Shown here piece by piece: positions 36,875 through 49,650 of a stretch of 64,000 bases of DNA. Position 1 is the first letter of the stretch, and each line of letters opens with the position of its first letter. Below the pieces are notes generated by a model that was not told the origin of the DNA, did no database searches, and saw only the letters and a list, made by a program, of their open reading frames with translations. This DNA comes from Mercurialis annua (taxonomy: Eukaryota > Streptophyta > Magnoliopsida > Malpighiales > Euphorbiaceae), in the NCBI RefSeq assembly GCF_937616625.2, contig NC_065577.1:21527501-21591500 (forward strand), written 5' to 3'. A program made the position numbers and the translations under genes.

Positions 36875-39499
36875 ATAGCCTAACCATGCTTAGGTAATCG
36901 GAACTACGCGTTAAAGAGGCTTGAGACGCGACATAGTAATCTAGCGTCACTTTTCACGCACACTTTTTGTAATATAACCTAACCATGCTTAGGCAATCAG
37001 AACACGCGTTTAAGAGACTTGAGACACGACATACTAATTTAGCGTTACTTTTCACGCACACTTTGTGTAAAATACCTTAACCATGCTTAGGTAATCGGGA
37101 CAGCGCGTTAAAGAGACTTGAGACGCGACATACTAATCAATTGTGACTTTTCACGCACACTTTGCATAATATAACCTAACCATGCTTCGGTAATCAGAAT
37201 GACGTGTTTGAAACGCTTGTTACGCGACATAAGCATAATAATCGAAACGACTCGTTAAAGAGACTTGAGACGCGACATACTAATCCACCGTTACTATTCA
37301 TGCACTTTATGCGTAATATAACCTAACCATGCTTAGGGAATCGGAACGACGCACTAAAGAGACTTGAGACGCGACATACTGATCTAGCGTCACTTTTAAC
37401 ACACATTTTGCGTAGTATAACCTAACCATGCTCAGGTAATCGGAACGACGGGTAGGCTTGTGACTCGACAAACAAATCTAGCATCACTTTTCATGCACAC
37501 TTTGCGTAATATAACCTAACCATGCTTTGGTAATCAGAACGACGATTTAGAGAGACTTGTGACGCGACATAAGCATGATAATTGAAACGACGCGTCTATT
37601 GTCACTTTTCAAACACACTTTGGTAAATATAACCTAGCCATGCTTTGGTAATCGGAACGACCTGTAAAGGAGACTTGTGATGCGACATAAGCGTAGTATA
37701 GTAATCGAAACTACGCGTTAAAGAGACTTGAGATACGACATACTAATCTATTGTCACTTTTCACGCACAATTTGTGCAATATAACCTAACCATGCTTTGG
37801 TAATCGGAACGACGCATTAAAGAGACTTGAGACGCGACACTAATCTAGCGTCACTTTTCACGCACACTTTGCGTAATATAACCTAACCATGATTAGGTAA
37901 TTTGAACGACTCGTTAGAGAGACTTGTGACGTGACATACTAATCTTCCATCACTTCTCACGTAAATTTTGCGCAATTTAACCTAATTATGCTTAGGTAAT
38001 CAAAACGACGCGTTAAAGAGACGTGTGACTCGACATACAAATCTAGCATCACTTTTCACGCACACTTTGCGTAATATAACCTAACCATTCTTAGGTAATC
38101 GAAACGACGAATTAGAGAGACCTATGACGCGACATAAGCATGAAAATCCAAACGACACATTAAGAGACTTGAGAGGCGCAATAATATAAGTTTACCATGG
38201 TTAGGTAATCAGAACGACATGTTAAAGTGACTTGAGACGCGACATGTTAATCTAGAGTCACTTTTTATGCACACTTTGGGTAATAAAACCTAACCATGCT
38301 TAGGTAATCGTAACGATGCGTTAAAGAGACTTGAGATGCGACATACTACTCTAGCGTCACTTTTCTCGCACACTTTGCGCAATATAATCTAACCATGCTT
38401 AGGTAATCGGAACGATGCGTTCAAGAGACTTGAGACGAGTTATACTAATCTAACGTCACTTTTCACGCAGACTTTGCGTAATATAACCTAACCATGCTTA
38501 GGTAATAGGAATGACGCGTAAACAGACTTAAGATGCGACATACTAATCTAGCGTCACTTTTTACGCACACTTTGCGTATATAACCTAACCATGCTTAGGT
38601 AATCGGAACGACGCATTAAAGAGACTTGGGACGAGACATACTAGTCTAGCGTCACTTTTCACGAACACTTTGCGTAATATAACATAACTATGTTTAGGTA
38701 ATCGGAACACGCGTTAAAGAGACTTGAGATACGACATACTAATTTAGCGTCACTTTTCACGTACACTTTGCGTAAAATATCCAAACCATGCTTAGGTAAT
38801 CGGAACGACGCGTAAAAGAGCTTGAGACGCGACGTCCATCTATTGTCACTTTTCACGCCCAGTTTGCGTTATATAAGCAAACCATATTTAGGTAATCGGA
38901 ACGACGCGTTAGAGAGACTTGTGACGCGACATAAGCATGGTAATCGTAACGACGCGTTAAATAGACTTGAAACGCGACATACTTCAATTGTCGCTTTTCA
39001 CACTTTGCGTAATATACCCTATCCATGCTTTGATAATAGGAACGACACATTAAAGAGAATTGAGACGCGACATACTAATCTAGTGTCACTTATCACGCAC
39101 ACTTTACTTAGTATAACCTAACCATGCTTAGGTGGTCGGGACGACGCATTAGAGAGACTTGTGACGCGACATACTAATCTAGCGTCACTTTTCACGCTCA
39201 CTTTGCGTAATATAACCTAACCATGCTTAGGTAATATTAACGACGCGTTCAAGAGACTTGAGACACGATATACTAATCTAGCGTCACATTACACGCACAC
39301 TTTGCGTAACATAGCCTAACTATGCTCAGGTAATCGGAGCACGCGTTAAAAAGACTTGAGACGTGACCTACTAATTTATCGTCACTTTTCACGCATACTT
39401 TGCTTAAAATACCCTAACCATGCTTAGGTAATCGGAACAACACGTTAAAGAGACTTGAGACGCGACATGGTAATCGAAACGACGCGTTAAAGAGACTTG

Positions 39500-40760
39500 A
39501 GATGCGATACTAATCTAGCGTCACATTTCACGCAAACTTTGCAAAATTTTACGAAACCATGCTTAGGTAATCGGGACTACGCGTTAAAGAGCCTTAAGAC
39601 GCGACATAGTCTAGCGTCACTTTTCACACTCACCTCGCGTAATATAACCTAACCATGCTTATGTAATCGAAACGACGCGTTAAAGACACCTGAGACGCGA
39701 CATACAAATCTAGCATCACTTTGCATGCACACTTTGCCTAATAAAACCTAACCATGCTTAAGTAATCGGAACAACGCGTTAGATAGACTTAAGACGCGAC
39801 ATTCTAATCTATTGTCGTTTTTCATGCACACTTTGCGTAATACAACCTAACCATGCTTAGGTAATCAGAATGACGCGTTAGATAGAATTGTGACGCGATA
39901 TAAGCATGGTAATCGAAACGATGCGTCGTCACTTTTTATGCACACTTTACGTAATATAACCTAACCATGCTTAGGAAATTGGAACGACGCGTTAGAGAGA
40001 CTTGAGAGGCGACATACTAATCTAGCGTCAGTTTTCACGCACACTTTGCGTAATATAAGTAATCCCTGCTTAAGAAATCGGAACGTCGCGTTAGAGAGTC
40101 TTGAGACGCGCGACATACTAATCTAACGTCACTTTCATGCACACTTTGCGGAATATAACCTAACCATGCTTTGGTAATCGGAACGACGCGTTAAAGAGAC
40201 TTGTGCTGCGAGATAAGCATGGTAATCAAAACGACGCGTTAAAGAGATTTGAGACGAAATATATTAATCTAGCGTCACTTTTTACGCACACTTTGAGTAA
40301 TATAACCTAACCATGCTTAGGTAATCGAAACGACGCAGTTAAAGAAACTTAAGACTGGACATACCAATATAGCATCACTTTTCACGCACACTTTGCATAA
40401 TATAACCTAACCATGCTTAGGTAATCAGAATGACGCATGAAAGAGGCTTGACACGCGACATACTAATCTATTGATCCTTTTCACGCACTCTTTGTGTACT
40501 ATAACCCAACCATGCTTTGGTAATCGAAACGACGCGTTAAAGAGACTTGAGACGCGACATACTAATCATACGCGACATATTAATCGAGCGTCACTTAAGA
40601 CGCGACTAACTAATCTATTGTGATTTTTCACACACACTTTGCGTAACATAACCTAACCATTCTTAAGTAATTAGAACGATGCATTAAATGGATTTGAGAC
40701 GCGACATACTAATCTATTGTCATTCTTTACACACACTTTTGCATAATATAACCAAACCAT
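39500..40760 (-). repeat. Direct block duplication, copy 2 (partner 32680-34000)
   Basis: Ordered matches to 32680-34000 with several internal deletions (for example near 39925 and 40590). It then continues as a copy of 1553-1860 instead of following its partner, so this region is a mosaic of at least two source blocks. Confidence 0.8.
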
Positions 40761-41096
40761 GCTTTGGTAATCGGAACGACATGTTAGAGAGACTTTTGAC
40801 GCGACATAAGCATGGTTATCGAAACAACGCGTTACAGCGACTTGAGACGCGCCATATTAATCTAACGTCACTTTTCACGCCAACTTTGCATAATATCACC
40901 TAAGCATGCTTAGGTAAATGAGAACAACGCAATAAAGAGCCTTGAGACACGACATACTAATCTAGCGTCACTTTTCACGGATACCTTGTGTAGTATAACA
41001 TAAACATGCTTTGGTAATCAGAACGACGCGCTAAAGAGACTTGAGAAGTGACATACTAATCTAGCGTTACTTTTCTTTCACACTTTGCGTAAACCT

Positions 41097-41790
41097 AACC
41101 ATTCTTATGTCACGTTACAAGTCTCTCTAACACAATTTTTCAATTTCCAAACCATGGTTAGGTTATATTACACATAGTGTGCGTGAAAAGTGACAATAGA
41201 TTAGTATGTCGCGTCGCAAGTCTCTTTAACATGTCGTTCCGATTACCTAAACATGGGGAGTTTATTTTTCGCAAAGTGTGCGTGAAAAGTGACGCTAGAT
41301 TAGTATGTCGCGTCTCAAGTCTCTTTAAGGCGTCGTTCCGATTACCTAATCATGGTTAGGTTGTATTACGCAAAGTGTGCGTGAAAAGTGACGGCTAGAT
41401 TAGTATGCCGCGTCTCAAGTCTCTTTAACTCGTCGTTCTGATTACCTAAGCATGGTTAGGTTATACTACGCAAAGAGTGCGTAAATGGCGTTTTTCAAGT
41501 CTCTTTGACGTGTAGTTTCGGTTACCATGCTTATGTCGCGTCACAAGTGTCTCTAACGCGTCGTTATGATTATCTAAGCATGGTTAGGTTAGATTACGCA
41601 GAGTGTGCGTGAAAATTGAAGCTAGATTAGTATGTCGTGTCTCAAGTCTCTTTAACGTGTCGTTCCGATTACCTAAGCATGGTTAGGTTATATTACGCGA
41701 AGTGTGCGTGACAAGTGACGCTAGATTAGTATGTCACGTCTTAAGTCTCTTTAACGCGTGTTCCGAATACCTAAGCATGGTTAGGTTATA
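41097..41790 (+). repeat. 99-bp satellite array, + orientation (block 8, first part)
   Basis: + units start at TGTCACGTTACAAGTC. The block copies 22440-23110 in the same direction and the inverse of about 54080-54760, sharing CATGGGGAGTTTATTTTTCGC. It ends with the TA duplicated at the Stowaway insertion. Confidence 0.92.
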
Positions 41791-42057
41791 CTCCCTCCGT
41801 CCCAATAGAGTTGTCCACTTTGCCTTTATCACACAGTTTAAGAAAAGTAATTATTATTTATGGAGTTTGTAATATTTTCCTGCCGCTATTTAATATAGGG
41901 TCCACTTAAGATTTACTTTCAATTTACTCATTAGTGGATTTTAAATAAGTGTAATATAGAAAATTAAGGGTAAAAGTTAGTTACTTTTTGAAAGTGGAAA
42001 AGAGTTTTGGGACAAAAAAATTTCTCAAAGTGGACAACTCTATTGAGACGGAGGGAG
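41791..42057. mobile_element. Stowaway-like MITE (267 bp), copy 1
   Basis: Terminal inverted repeats of about 31 bp start CTCCCTCCGTCCCAATAGAG and continue GTTGTCCACTTT; the right end differs by one base (GTCTC for GTCCC). It is flanked by TA on both sides, as in Tc1/mariner-type Stowaway elements, and has no coding capacity. The same insertion, inverted and at the equivalent satellite position, is found at 53797-54077, so it was copied with its host block. Confidence 0.93.
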
Positions 42058-44487
42058 TATTACACAAAGTGTGCGTGAAAAGTGACGCTAGATTAGTATG
42101 TCACATCTGAAGTCTCTTTAACGCGTCGTTTCGATTACCCAAGCATTGTTAGGTTATATTACGCAAAGTCTGCGTGAAAAGTGACGCTAGATTAGTGTGT
42201 CGCGTCTCAAGTCTCTTTAACGCGTCGTTCCGATTATCTAAGTATGGTTAGGTAGTGTCCGTGAAAAGTGACGCTAGATTAGTATGTCGCGTCTCAAGTC
42301 TCTTTGTGTCGTTCCGATTACCTATGCATGGTTAGGTTATATTACATGTGTGCGTGAAACTGTCGCTTGATTAGTATGTCGCGTCTCAAGCCTCTTTAAC
42401 GTGTCGTTCCGATTACCTAAGCATGGTTAGATTATATTACGCAAAGTGTGCGTGAAAAATTACGGTAGATTAGTATGTTACGTCTCAAGTCTCTTAACGC
42501 GTCGTTCCGATTACCTAAGCACGGTTACGATATATTACGCAAAGAGTGCGTAAAAAGTGACACCAGATTAGTATGGCGCGTTTTTAGTCTCTTTAACGCG
42601 TTGTTTTGCTTACAATGCTTATGTCGCGTCATAAGTGTCTCTAACGCGTCGTTCCGATTATCTAAGCTTGGTTAGGTTAGATTAACCAAAGTGTGCGTGA
42701 AAAGTGACGCTAAATTAGTATATCGTGTCTCAGGTCTCTTTAACGTTTCAATTTTCTAAGCATGGTTAGGTCAAAGTGTGCGTGAAAAGTAACGCTAGAT
42801 TGAAAAGTCTCTCTAACACGTGGTTGTGATTTCCTAAGTATGATTAGGTATGTGTCGTTTCGATTACCATGCTTATGTCGCGTCACAAGTCTCTCTAACG
42901 CGTCGTTCCGATTACCTAAGCATGGTTAGGTTATATTAGGCTAAGTGTGCGTGAAAAATTACAATATATTAGTATGTCGTGTCATAAGTCTATTTAACGC
43001 GTCGTTCCAATTACTTAAGCATGGTTAGATTATATTACACAGAGTGTACGTGAAAAGTGACGCTAGATTAGTATGTCGCGTCTCAAGGCTCTCTAATACG
43101 TCGTTCTGATTACCTAAGCATGGTTAGGTTATACTACGCAAAGTGTGCGTGAAAAGTGACGCTAGATTAGTATGTCGCGTCTCAATTCTCTTTATCGCGT
43201 TGTTCCGATTACGTAATCATTGTTAGGTTATATTACATAAAGCGTGCGTGAAAAGTTACGCTAGATTAGTATGTCGCATCTCAAGTCTCTTTAATGCGTC
43301 GTTCCGATTACCTAAGCATGGTTACGTTATATTACACAAATTGTGCATGAAAAGTGAAAATAGATTAGTATGTCACTTCTCAAGACTCTTTAACGCGTCG
43401 TTCCTATTTCCTAAACATGGTTAGGTTATATTACGCAAGGTGTGCAAGAAAAGTGACGCTAGATTAGTATGTCGCATCTCAAGTCAATTTAAGGCGTCTT
43501 TCCGATAACCTAAGCATGGTTAGGTTATATTACACAAAGTGCGAGTACAAAGTGACGCTAAATTAGTATGACGCGTCTCAAGTGACTTTAACGCGTCGTT
43601 CTGATTACCTAAGCATGGTTAGGTTATATTACGCAAAGTTTGCGTAAAAAGTGACGCTAGATTAGTATGTCACGTCACAAGTCTCTCTAACGCGTCGTTC
43701 CAATTACCTAAGCATGGTTATATTATATTACGCAAAGTGTGCATGAAAAGTGACGCTAGTTTATTATGTCGCGTCTCAAGTCTCTTTAATGCGTCGTTTG
43801 GATTACCTAAGCATGGTTAGATTATATTATGCAAAGTGTGCGTGAAAAGTGACAGTAGATTAGTATGTCGCGTCTTAAGTCTCTTTAACGCGTTGTTTCA
43901 ATTACCATGCTCATGTCGCTACACAAGTCTCTTTAACACGTCGTTACGGTTACCAAAGTACAGTTAGGTTGTATTGCGCACTGTGTGCGTAAAAAGTGAC
44001 GCTGGATTAGTATGACACGTCTCAAGTCTCTTTAACGCGTCGTTTCGATTACCATGCTTATGTCACGTTACAAGTCTCTTTAACATGTCATTCCGATTAC
44101 CAAAGAATGGTTAGGTTATATTACGCAAAGTGTGCGTGAAAAGTTACAATGGATTAGTATGTCGCGTATCAAGTCTTTATAACGCCTTGTTCCGATTACC
44201 TAAGCAGGTTAGGTCCGATTACCAAAGAATGGTTAGGTAATATTACGCAATGTGTGCGTAAAAAGTGACGCTAGATTAGTATGGCGCGTCTCAAGTCTCT
44301 TTAACGCGTCGTTTCGATTACCATGCTTATGTCACGTCACAAGTCTCTCTAACACGTCGTCCTGATTACCTAAGCATGGTTAGGTTATATTGCGCAAAGT
44401 GTGTGTGAAAAGTAACAATAGATTAGTATGTCGCTTCTCAAGTCTCTTTAATGCGTCGTTCCGATTACCTAAAAATGGTTAGGTTAT
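42058..44487 (+). repeat. 99-bp satellite array, + orientation (block 8, second part)
   Basis: Satellite between the Stowaway and the 364-bp MITE, closely parallel to about 23110-25640. Both contain the shortened unit GGTTAGGTAGTGTCCGTG and the odd word TTAGATTAACCAAA. The frame at 42475-42675 is a satellite shadow. Confidence 0.92.
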
Positions 44488-44851
44488 AGGGTTCCATAAA
44501 AAATCATGACCTTTACACGAAATTTCATTTTAATCTCGACTTTTAAAAGTTGGCATTTAAACACACGACCTTTAATTTTGTTTCAAATGTATCGATAAAG
44601 TAAAATTCGGTTTATTTTTTCTAACTTAAATTTACTAATCCTACATACTCTAACTGAGATAATAATATTTAGTGTCTATTTATAATTTGGTCTTTCATTA
44701 ATGGTTTAGTAGAGAATTTAGTCAACAAAAACACACTGAAATGATATATTTAAAAAACAATTAAAGGTCATGGTTTTATATGGAAACTTTTATAGGTCGT
44801 GATTAAAATGAAATTTTATATACAGATTGCGACTTATTATGGAATTGGCCC
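44488..44851. mobile_element. MITE of unassigned family (364 bp)
   Basis: An A/T-rich insertion with long imperfect inverted ends. The left begins GGGTTCCATAA, the right (inward) GGGCCAATTCCATAA. Both then share AAATTTCATTTTAATC and TCATGACCTT / ACGACCT-type words over about 60 bp or more. TAGGTTAT occurs directly before (44480-44487) and after (44852-44859), suggesting an 8-bp target duplication; this would fit hAT, or MULE if one more base is counted. It is absent from the related blocks near 25640 and 51400, so it inserted after block copying. It has no coding capacity. Confidence 0.82.
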
Positions 44852-45060
44852 TAGGTTATTACACAAAGAGTGTGTGAAAAGTGAGCTAGATTAGTATGTC
44901 GCTTCTCAAGTCTCTTTAACGCGTCGTTCCGATTACCTAAGCATGAGCATGATTAGGTTATATTAAGCAAGGTGGGCGGGAAAAGTTGAGCTAGATTAGT
45001 ATGTCGTGGCTAAAGGCTATTTAATGTGTCGTTCGAATTATATAAACATGGTTAGGTTAT
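44852..45060 (+). repeat. Short satellite stretch between two insertions
   Basis: About two 99-bp units in + orientation, one with a duplicated AGCATG word near 44941 and with unusual GGTGGGCGGGAAAAG. It ends at GGTTAGGTTAT, directly before the LTR-like fragment. Confidence 0.88.
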
Positions 45061-45674
45061 TGATAACGTTTTATATTTAGTAGGGGCGAAGGAACCTCGC
45101 CAAGAACGACCATCGCTAAGTCAAGCATTTTACCAAATGGTGTCGACATAGACCACGAGACCTGGGGGGTCTCCGGATCGATGAACATTCGAGCATCATC
45201 CGAGACGCGTGCTTTTGGCAAGGTCGGATCGAAGATCCTGCCCGAGCTTCCTGACTGAAGACAGGAAAGCCCGGCGTAGACAACCCGAGCTTCGAGATAC
45301 ACTCAAGCTCTGGACCTAGAGGAATGGGAGTTTAGTTCAGACAGTTCGGGCTCTAAGCTTTATTCGAGCTCCGAGATCTAGCTAACGAGCACACTCACGT
45401 GTACCAGATTTGGGAACCAAAAAAGATCCTCTGACATGTGCGTGAGGAATGTTCCCTCCACCTGACACACCTAACAAACTGTGCTCCATACGGGGGATAT
45501 TCTCCACGTAGGCATAACCGATTTCAGGGACCACACGGAGGACAGCCTGCCAGCAAGGCAAGGTTTGCTCCTAAACCCTAACTATATAAAGGGGTTTAAG
45601 AGCAAACCCTAGGTAATTCTTTTCTACTCTCTTAAAACCTTTCTCTTCTTTTCTTCTTCATTCATAGCCTCGTC
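45061..45674 (+). mobile_element. Truncated LTR-like fragment, probably the 5' part of a solo LTR
   Basis: About 614 bp of unique, more GC-rich sequence starting TGATAACG and ending abruptly in satellite. It has a good TATA box, TATATAAA at 45583-45590, followed by GGGGTTTAAG and a pyrimidine-rich leader (45623-45662), the usual order of promoter, start and R region of a plant LTR. The expected CA end, primer site and target duplication are missing, so the right side was lost, presumably in recombination with the satellite. There is no coding region; the 81-codon frame at 45057-45302 on - is not recognised and overlaps the putative U3. It could also be a captured promoter-like genomic fragment. 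Confidence 0.55.
45583..45590 (+). promoter_or_regulatory. Putative TATA box in the LTR-like fragment
   Basis: TATATAAA with GC-richer flanks and a pyrimidine-rich region 30-70 bp downstream. If active, it would start transcription near 45615 and read rightwards into the + oriented satellite. Confidence 0.45.
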
Positions 45675-45864
45675 AAAAAGTGACAATAGTATGGTTAGGT
45701 TATATTACGCAGAGTGTGCGTGGAAAGTGACGCTAGATTAGTGTGTCGCATCTCAAGTCCCTTTAACGCGTCGTTCCGATTATCTAAGCATGAATAAGTA
45801 GGGTGCGTGAAAAGTCACGCTAGATTAGTATGTCCCGTCTCAAGTCTCTTTAGCTCATCGTTAC

Positions 45865-45963
45865 GATTACCTAAGCATGGTTTAATTATATTACGCAAAG
45901 TGTGCGTGAAAAGTGACGCTAGATTAGTATGTCGCGTCTCAAGTCTCTTTAACTCGTCGTTCC
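45865..45963 (+). repeat. Representative 99-bp satellite monomer
   Basis: This unit is close to the consensus I derived by eye and is exactly 99 bp, counted from GATTAC to the next GATTAC. The consensus is about 43% GC and holds nine CpG sites, roughly twice the chance expectation. Two dyads stand out. CCTAAGCATGGTTAGG is palindromic in 7 of 8 base pairs around a central CATG. ACGCA-AAGTG-TGCGT is a perfect 5-bp stem with a 5-nt loop. In the best reading frame on either strand the consensus has one stop per unit (GGT-TAG on +, ACC-TAA on -), which argues against coding function. Confidence 0.9.
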
Positions 45964-48900
45964 GATTACCCAAGCATGGTTAGGTTATACTATGCAAAGT
46001 CTGTGTAAAACGTGACACTGGATTAGTATGGCGCGTCTCAAGTCTCTTTAACGCGTCGTTTCGAATACCATGCTTATGTCGCGTCACAAGTCTCTTTAAC
46101 GCGTGTTCCGATTACCTAAGCATGGTTACGTTATATTACGCAAAGCGTGCGTGAAAAGTGACGCTAGATTAGTATGTCGCGTCACAAGTCTCTCTAACGC
46201 GTCGTTCCTATTACCTAAGCAACATATTAGGATATATTACGCAAAGTGTGCTTGAAAAGTGACGCTAAATTAGTATGTCGCGTCTCAAATCTCTTTAATG
46301 TGTTGTTCCGATTACCTAAGCATGGTTAGGTTATATTACGCAAGGTCTGCATAAAACGTGACGCTAGATTAGTATGGCGTGCCTCAAGTCTCTTTAACGC
46401 GTCGTTTTGATTACCATTGTTATGTCGCGTCTCCAATCTTATATTACGCAAAGTGTGCGTGAAAAGTGACGCTTGATTAGTATGTCGCGTCTCAAGTCTC
46501 TTTAATGCGTCGTTCCGAATTCTCTAAGAATGGTTAGGTTATATTACACAAAGTGTGCGTGAAAAGTGACAATAGTAGTATGTCGCATCTCAAGTCTCTT
46601 TAACGCGTCGTTCCGGTTACCAAAGCATGGTTATGTTATATTACGCCAAGTACACGTTAAAAGTGTCGCTAGATTAGTATGTTGCTTCACAAGTCTCTTT
46701 AACGCGTTGTTACGATTACCTAAGCATGCTTAAGTTATATTACGCAGTGTGCGTAGAAAGTGACGCTAGATTAGTGTGGCACGTCTCAAGTCTTTTTAAC
46801 GCATCGTTTCACTTTACAAGTCTCTCTAACACATCGTTCCGATTTCCTAAGCATGGTTAGGTTATATTACACATAGTTTGCGTGAAAAGTGATAATAGAT
46901 TAGTATGTCGCGTCGCAAGTCTCTTGAACATGTCGTTCCGATTACCTAAGCATGGTGAGTTTATCTTTTGCAAAGTGTGCGTGAAAAGTGACGCTAGATT
47001 AGTATGTCGCGTCTGAAGTCTCTTTAACGCATTGTTTCGATTACCATGCTTATGTCGCGTCACAACTCTCTCTGTTCCGATTACCTAAGCATGGTTGGGT
47101 TATATTACGCAAAGTGTGCGTGAAAAATGACAATAAATTTGTATGTCGCGTCTCAATTCAATTTGACGCGTCGTTTCGATTACGCTTATGCTTAGGTTAT
47201 TTTACGCAAAGAGTGCGTGAAAAATGACGATAGATTAGTATGTCCCGTCTCAATTTTCTTTATCGCGTCGTTCCGATTACCACTGAAAGGTTAGGTTATA
47301 TTACGCAAAGTGTGCGAGAAAAGTAACGCTAGATTAATATGTTGCATATCAAGTCTCTTTAACGCGTTGTCCGATTACCTAAAGCATGGTTAGGTTATAT
47401 TACGCAATGTGTGCGTGAAAACTGTTGCTAGGTTAGTACGTTGTGTCTTAAGTCTCCTTAAAGCGTCTTTTCGATTACCTAATCATGGTTAGGTTGTATT
47501 ACGCAAAGTGTGCGTGAAAAATGACGGCCAAATTAGTACGCCGCGTCTCAAGTCTCTTTAACGCGTCGTTCCGATTACCTAAGCATGGCTAAGTTATATT
47601 ACGCAAAGCGTGCGTAAGAAGTGACGCTAGAAGTATGGCGTGTTTCATCGCGTCTTAAGTGTCTCTAACGCGTCGTTCTGATTACCTAAGTATGGTTTGG
47701 TTATATTACGCAAAGTGTGCGTGAAAACTGACAATCAATTAGCATTTCGCGTCTCAAGTCTCTTTAACGCGTCGTTCCGATTACCTAAACATTGTTTGGT
47801 TATATTATGCAAAGTGGGCGTGAAAAGTGACAATCAATTAGTATTTCGTGTCTCGGGTCTATTTAACGCATCGTTCCGATTACCTAAGCATGGTTATTTT
47901 AGTGCGCATTAAAAGTGTCGCTAGATTAGTATGTCACGTCACAAGTCTCTTTAACGAGTTATTACGATTACATAAGCATGGTTAGGTTATATTACAATAA
48001 GAGTGCGTAAAAAATGACGCTAGATTAGTATGGCACGTCTCAAGTCTCTTTAACGCATCGTTTGATTACCATGCTCATGTCACGTTACAAGTCTCTCAAA
48101 CACGTCGTTCCAATTACCTAAGCATTTGTAGGTTGTATTACGCAAATTGTATGTGAAAAGTGACAATTGATTAGTATGTCGCGTCTCAAGTCACTTTAAC
48201 GCGTCGTTCCGATTACCTAAGCATGGTTAGGTTATTTTACGCAAATTGTGCGTGAAAAGTGACGCTAGATTAGTATGTCGCGTCTCAATTCTCTTTTAAC
48301 GCGTCGTTCCGATTACCTTTACATGGTTAGGTTAATATTACGCAATGTGTGCGTGAAAACTGTCACTAGGTTAGTATGTCGCGTCTCAAGTCTCTTTAAC
48401 GCGTCGTTCCGATTACCAAAGCATAATTAGGTCACACTACGCAAAGTGTGCGTGAAACGTTACGCTAGATTAGTATGTCGCGTCTCATGTCTCTTTAACG
48501 CGTCGTTCTGATTACTTAAGCATGGTTAGCTTACATTACGCAAAGAGTGCGTAAAAAGTGACACTGGATTAGTATGGCGCGTTTCAAGTCTCTTGCACGC
48601 GTCGCTTCGATTACCATGCTTATGTCGCGTCACAAGTGTCTCTAACGCGTCGTTTTGATTATCTAAGCATGGATAGGTTAGATTACGCAGAGTGTGCGTT
48701 GAAGCTAGATTAGTTTGTCGCATCTCAAGTCTCTTTAACGCGTCGTTCCGATTATTTAAGCATGTTTAGGTTGTATTACGCAAAGTGAACGTGAAAAGTG
48801 ATGCTAGATTAGTATGTCACGTGTCAAGTCTATTTAACGCGTGTTCTCATTACCTAAGCATGGTTAGGTTGTAGTACGCAAAGTGTGCTTGAAAAGTGAC

Positions 48901-49508
48901 GCTAGATTAGTATGTCGCTTCTGAAGTCTCTTTAACGCGTCGTCCCGATTACCTAAGCATTGTTAGGTTATTGTTCCGATTACCTAAGCATGGTTAGGTA
49001 GTGTGTGTGAAAAGTAACGCTAGATTAGTATGTCGCGTCTCAAGTCTCTTTAACTCATCGTTTCGATTACCTAAGCGTGGTTTAGTTATATTACGTAAAG
49101 TGTGCGTGAAAGGTGATGCTTGATTAGTATGTCGCTTCTCAAGTCTGTTTAACTCGTCGTTCCAATTACCTAAGCATGGTTAGGTTATATTACGCGAAGT
49201 CTGCGTAAAAAGTGACGCTAGATTAGTATGGCGCGTCTCAAGTCTCTTTAACGCGTCGTTTCGATAGCCATTCTTATGTTGCGTCACAAGTGTCTCTAAC
49301 GCGTCGTTCCGATTACCTAAGCAAGGTTTAGTTATATGCGCAAAGTGTGCGTGAAAAGTGACGCTAGATTAGTATGTCGCTTCTCAAATCTCTTTATCTC
49401 GTCGTTCCGATTACCTAAGCATGGTTAGGTCATATGGCGAAAAGTCTGCGTAAAAAGTGATGCCATATTAATACGTCCGCATCTCAAGTCTTTTTAACTC
49501 GTCGTTTT

Positions 49509-49650
49509 GATTGCCATGCTTATGTTGCGTCTCAAGTCTTGTTAACTCGTCGTTTCAATTGCCATGCTTATGTTGCGTTTCAAGTCTTGAACTCGTCGTT
49601 TCGATTGCCATGCTTATGTCGCGTCCCAAGTCTCTCTAACGCGTCCTTCT
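49509..49650 (+). repeat. Triple tandem run of the 48-bp short unit (mirror copy)
   Basis: Three short units begin at 49509, 49557 and 49603. The middle unit has lost two bases relative to 48. Each has the variant ATTGCCATGCTTATG, with GCC in place of the usual ACC. The same variant is found in the - strand run at 27201-27344, which supports common origin by inverted duplication. Confidence 0.85.

Larger units (their letters stand above)
36867..41096 (-). repeat. 99-bp satellite array, - orientation (block 7, last part)
   Basis: The - satellite runs from the hAT-like element to the orientation switch at 41096. It contains direct copies of pieces of block 2 and of the middle part of block 7: 39840-40330 against 1050-1540 and 33040-33540, and 40760-41096 against about 1553-1860. 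It stops within the word CCTAACCATTCTTA, after which + units begin. Frames at 38659-38856, 38822-39121, 38853-39050 and 40688-40903 are shadows. Confidence 0.92.

Noticed and set aside
45057..45302. 81-codon - strand frame in the LTR-like fragment
   Set aside because: Not recognised, lies in the putative U3 region opposite to the TATA box direction, and starts and ends without gene context.
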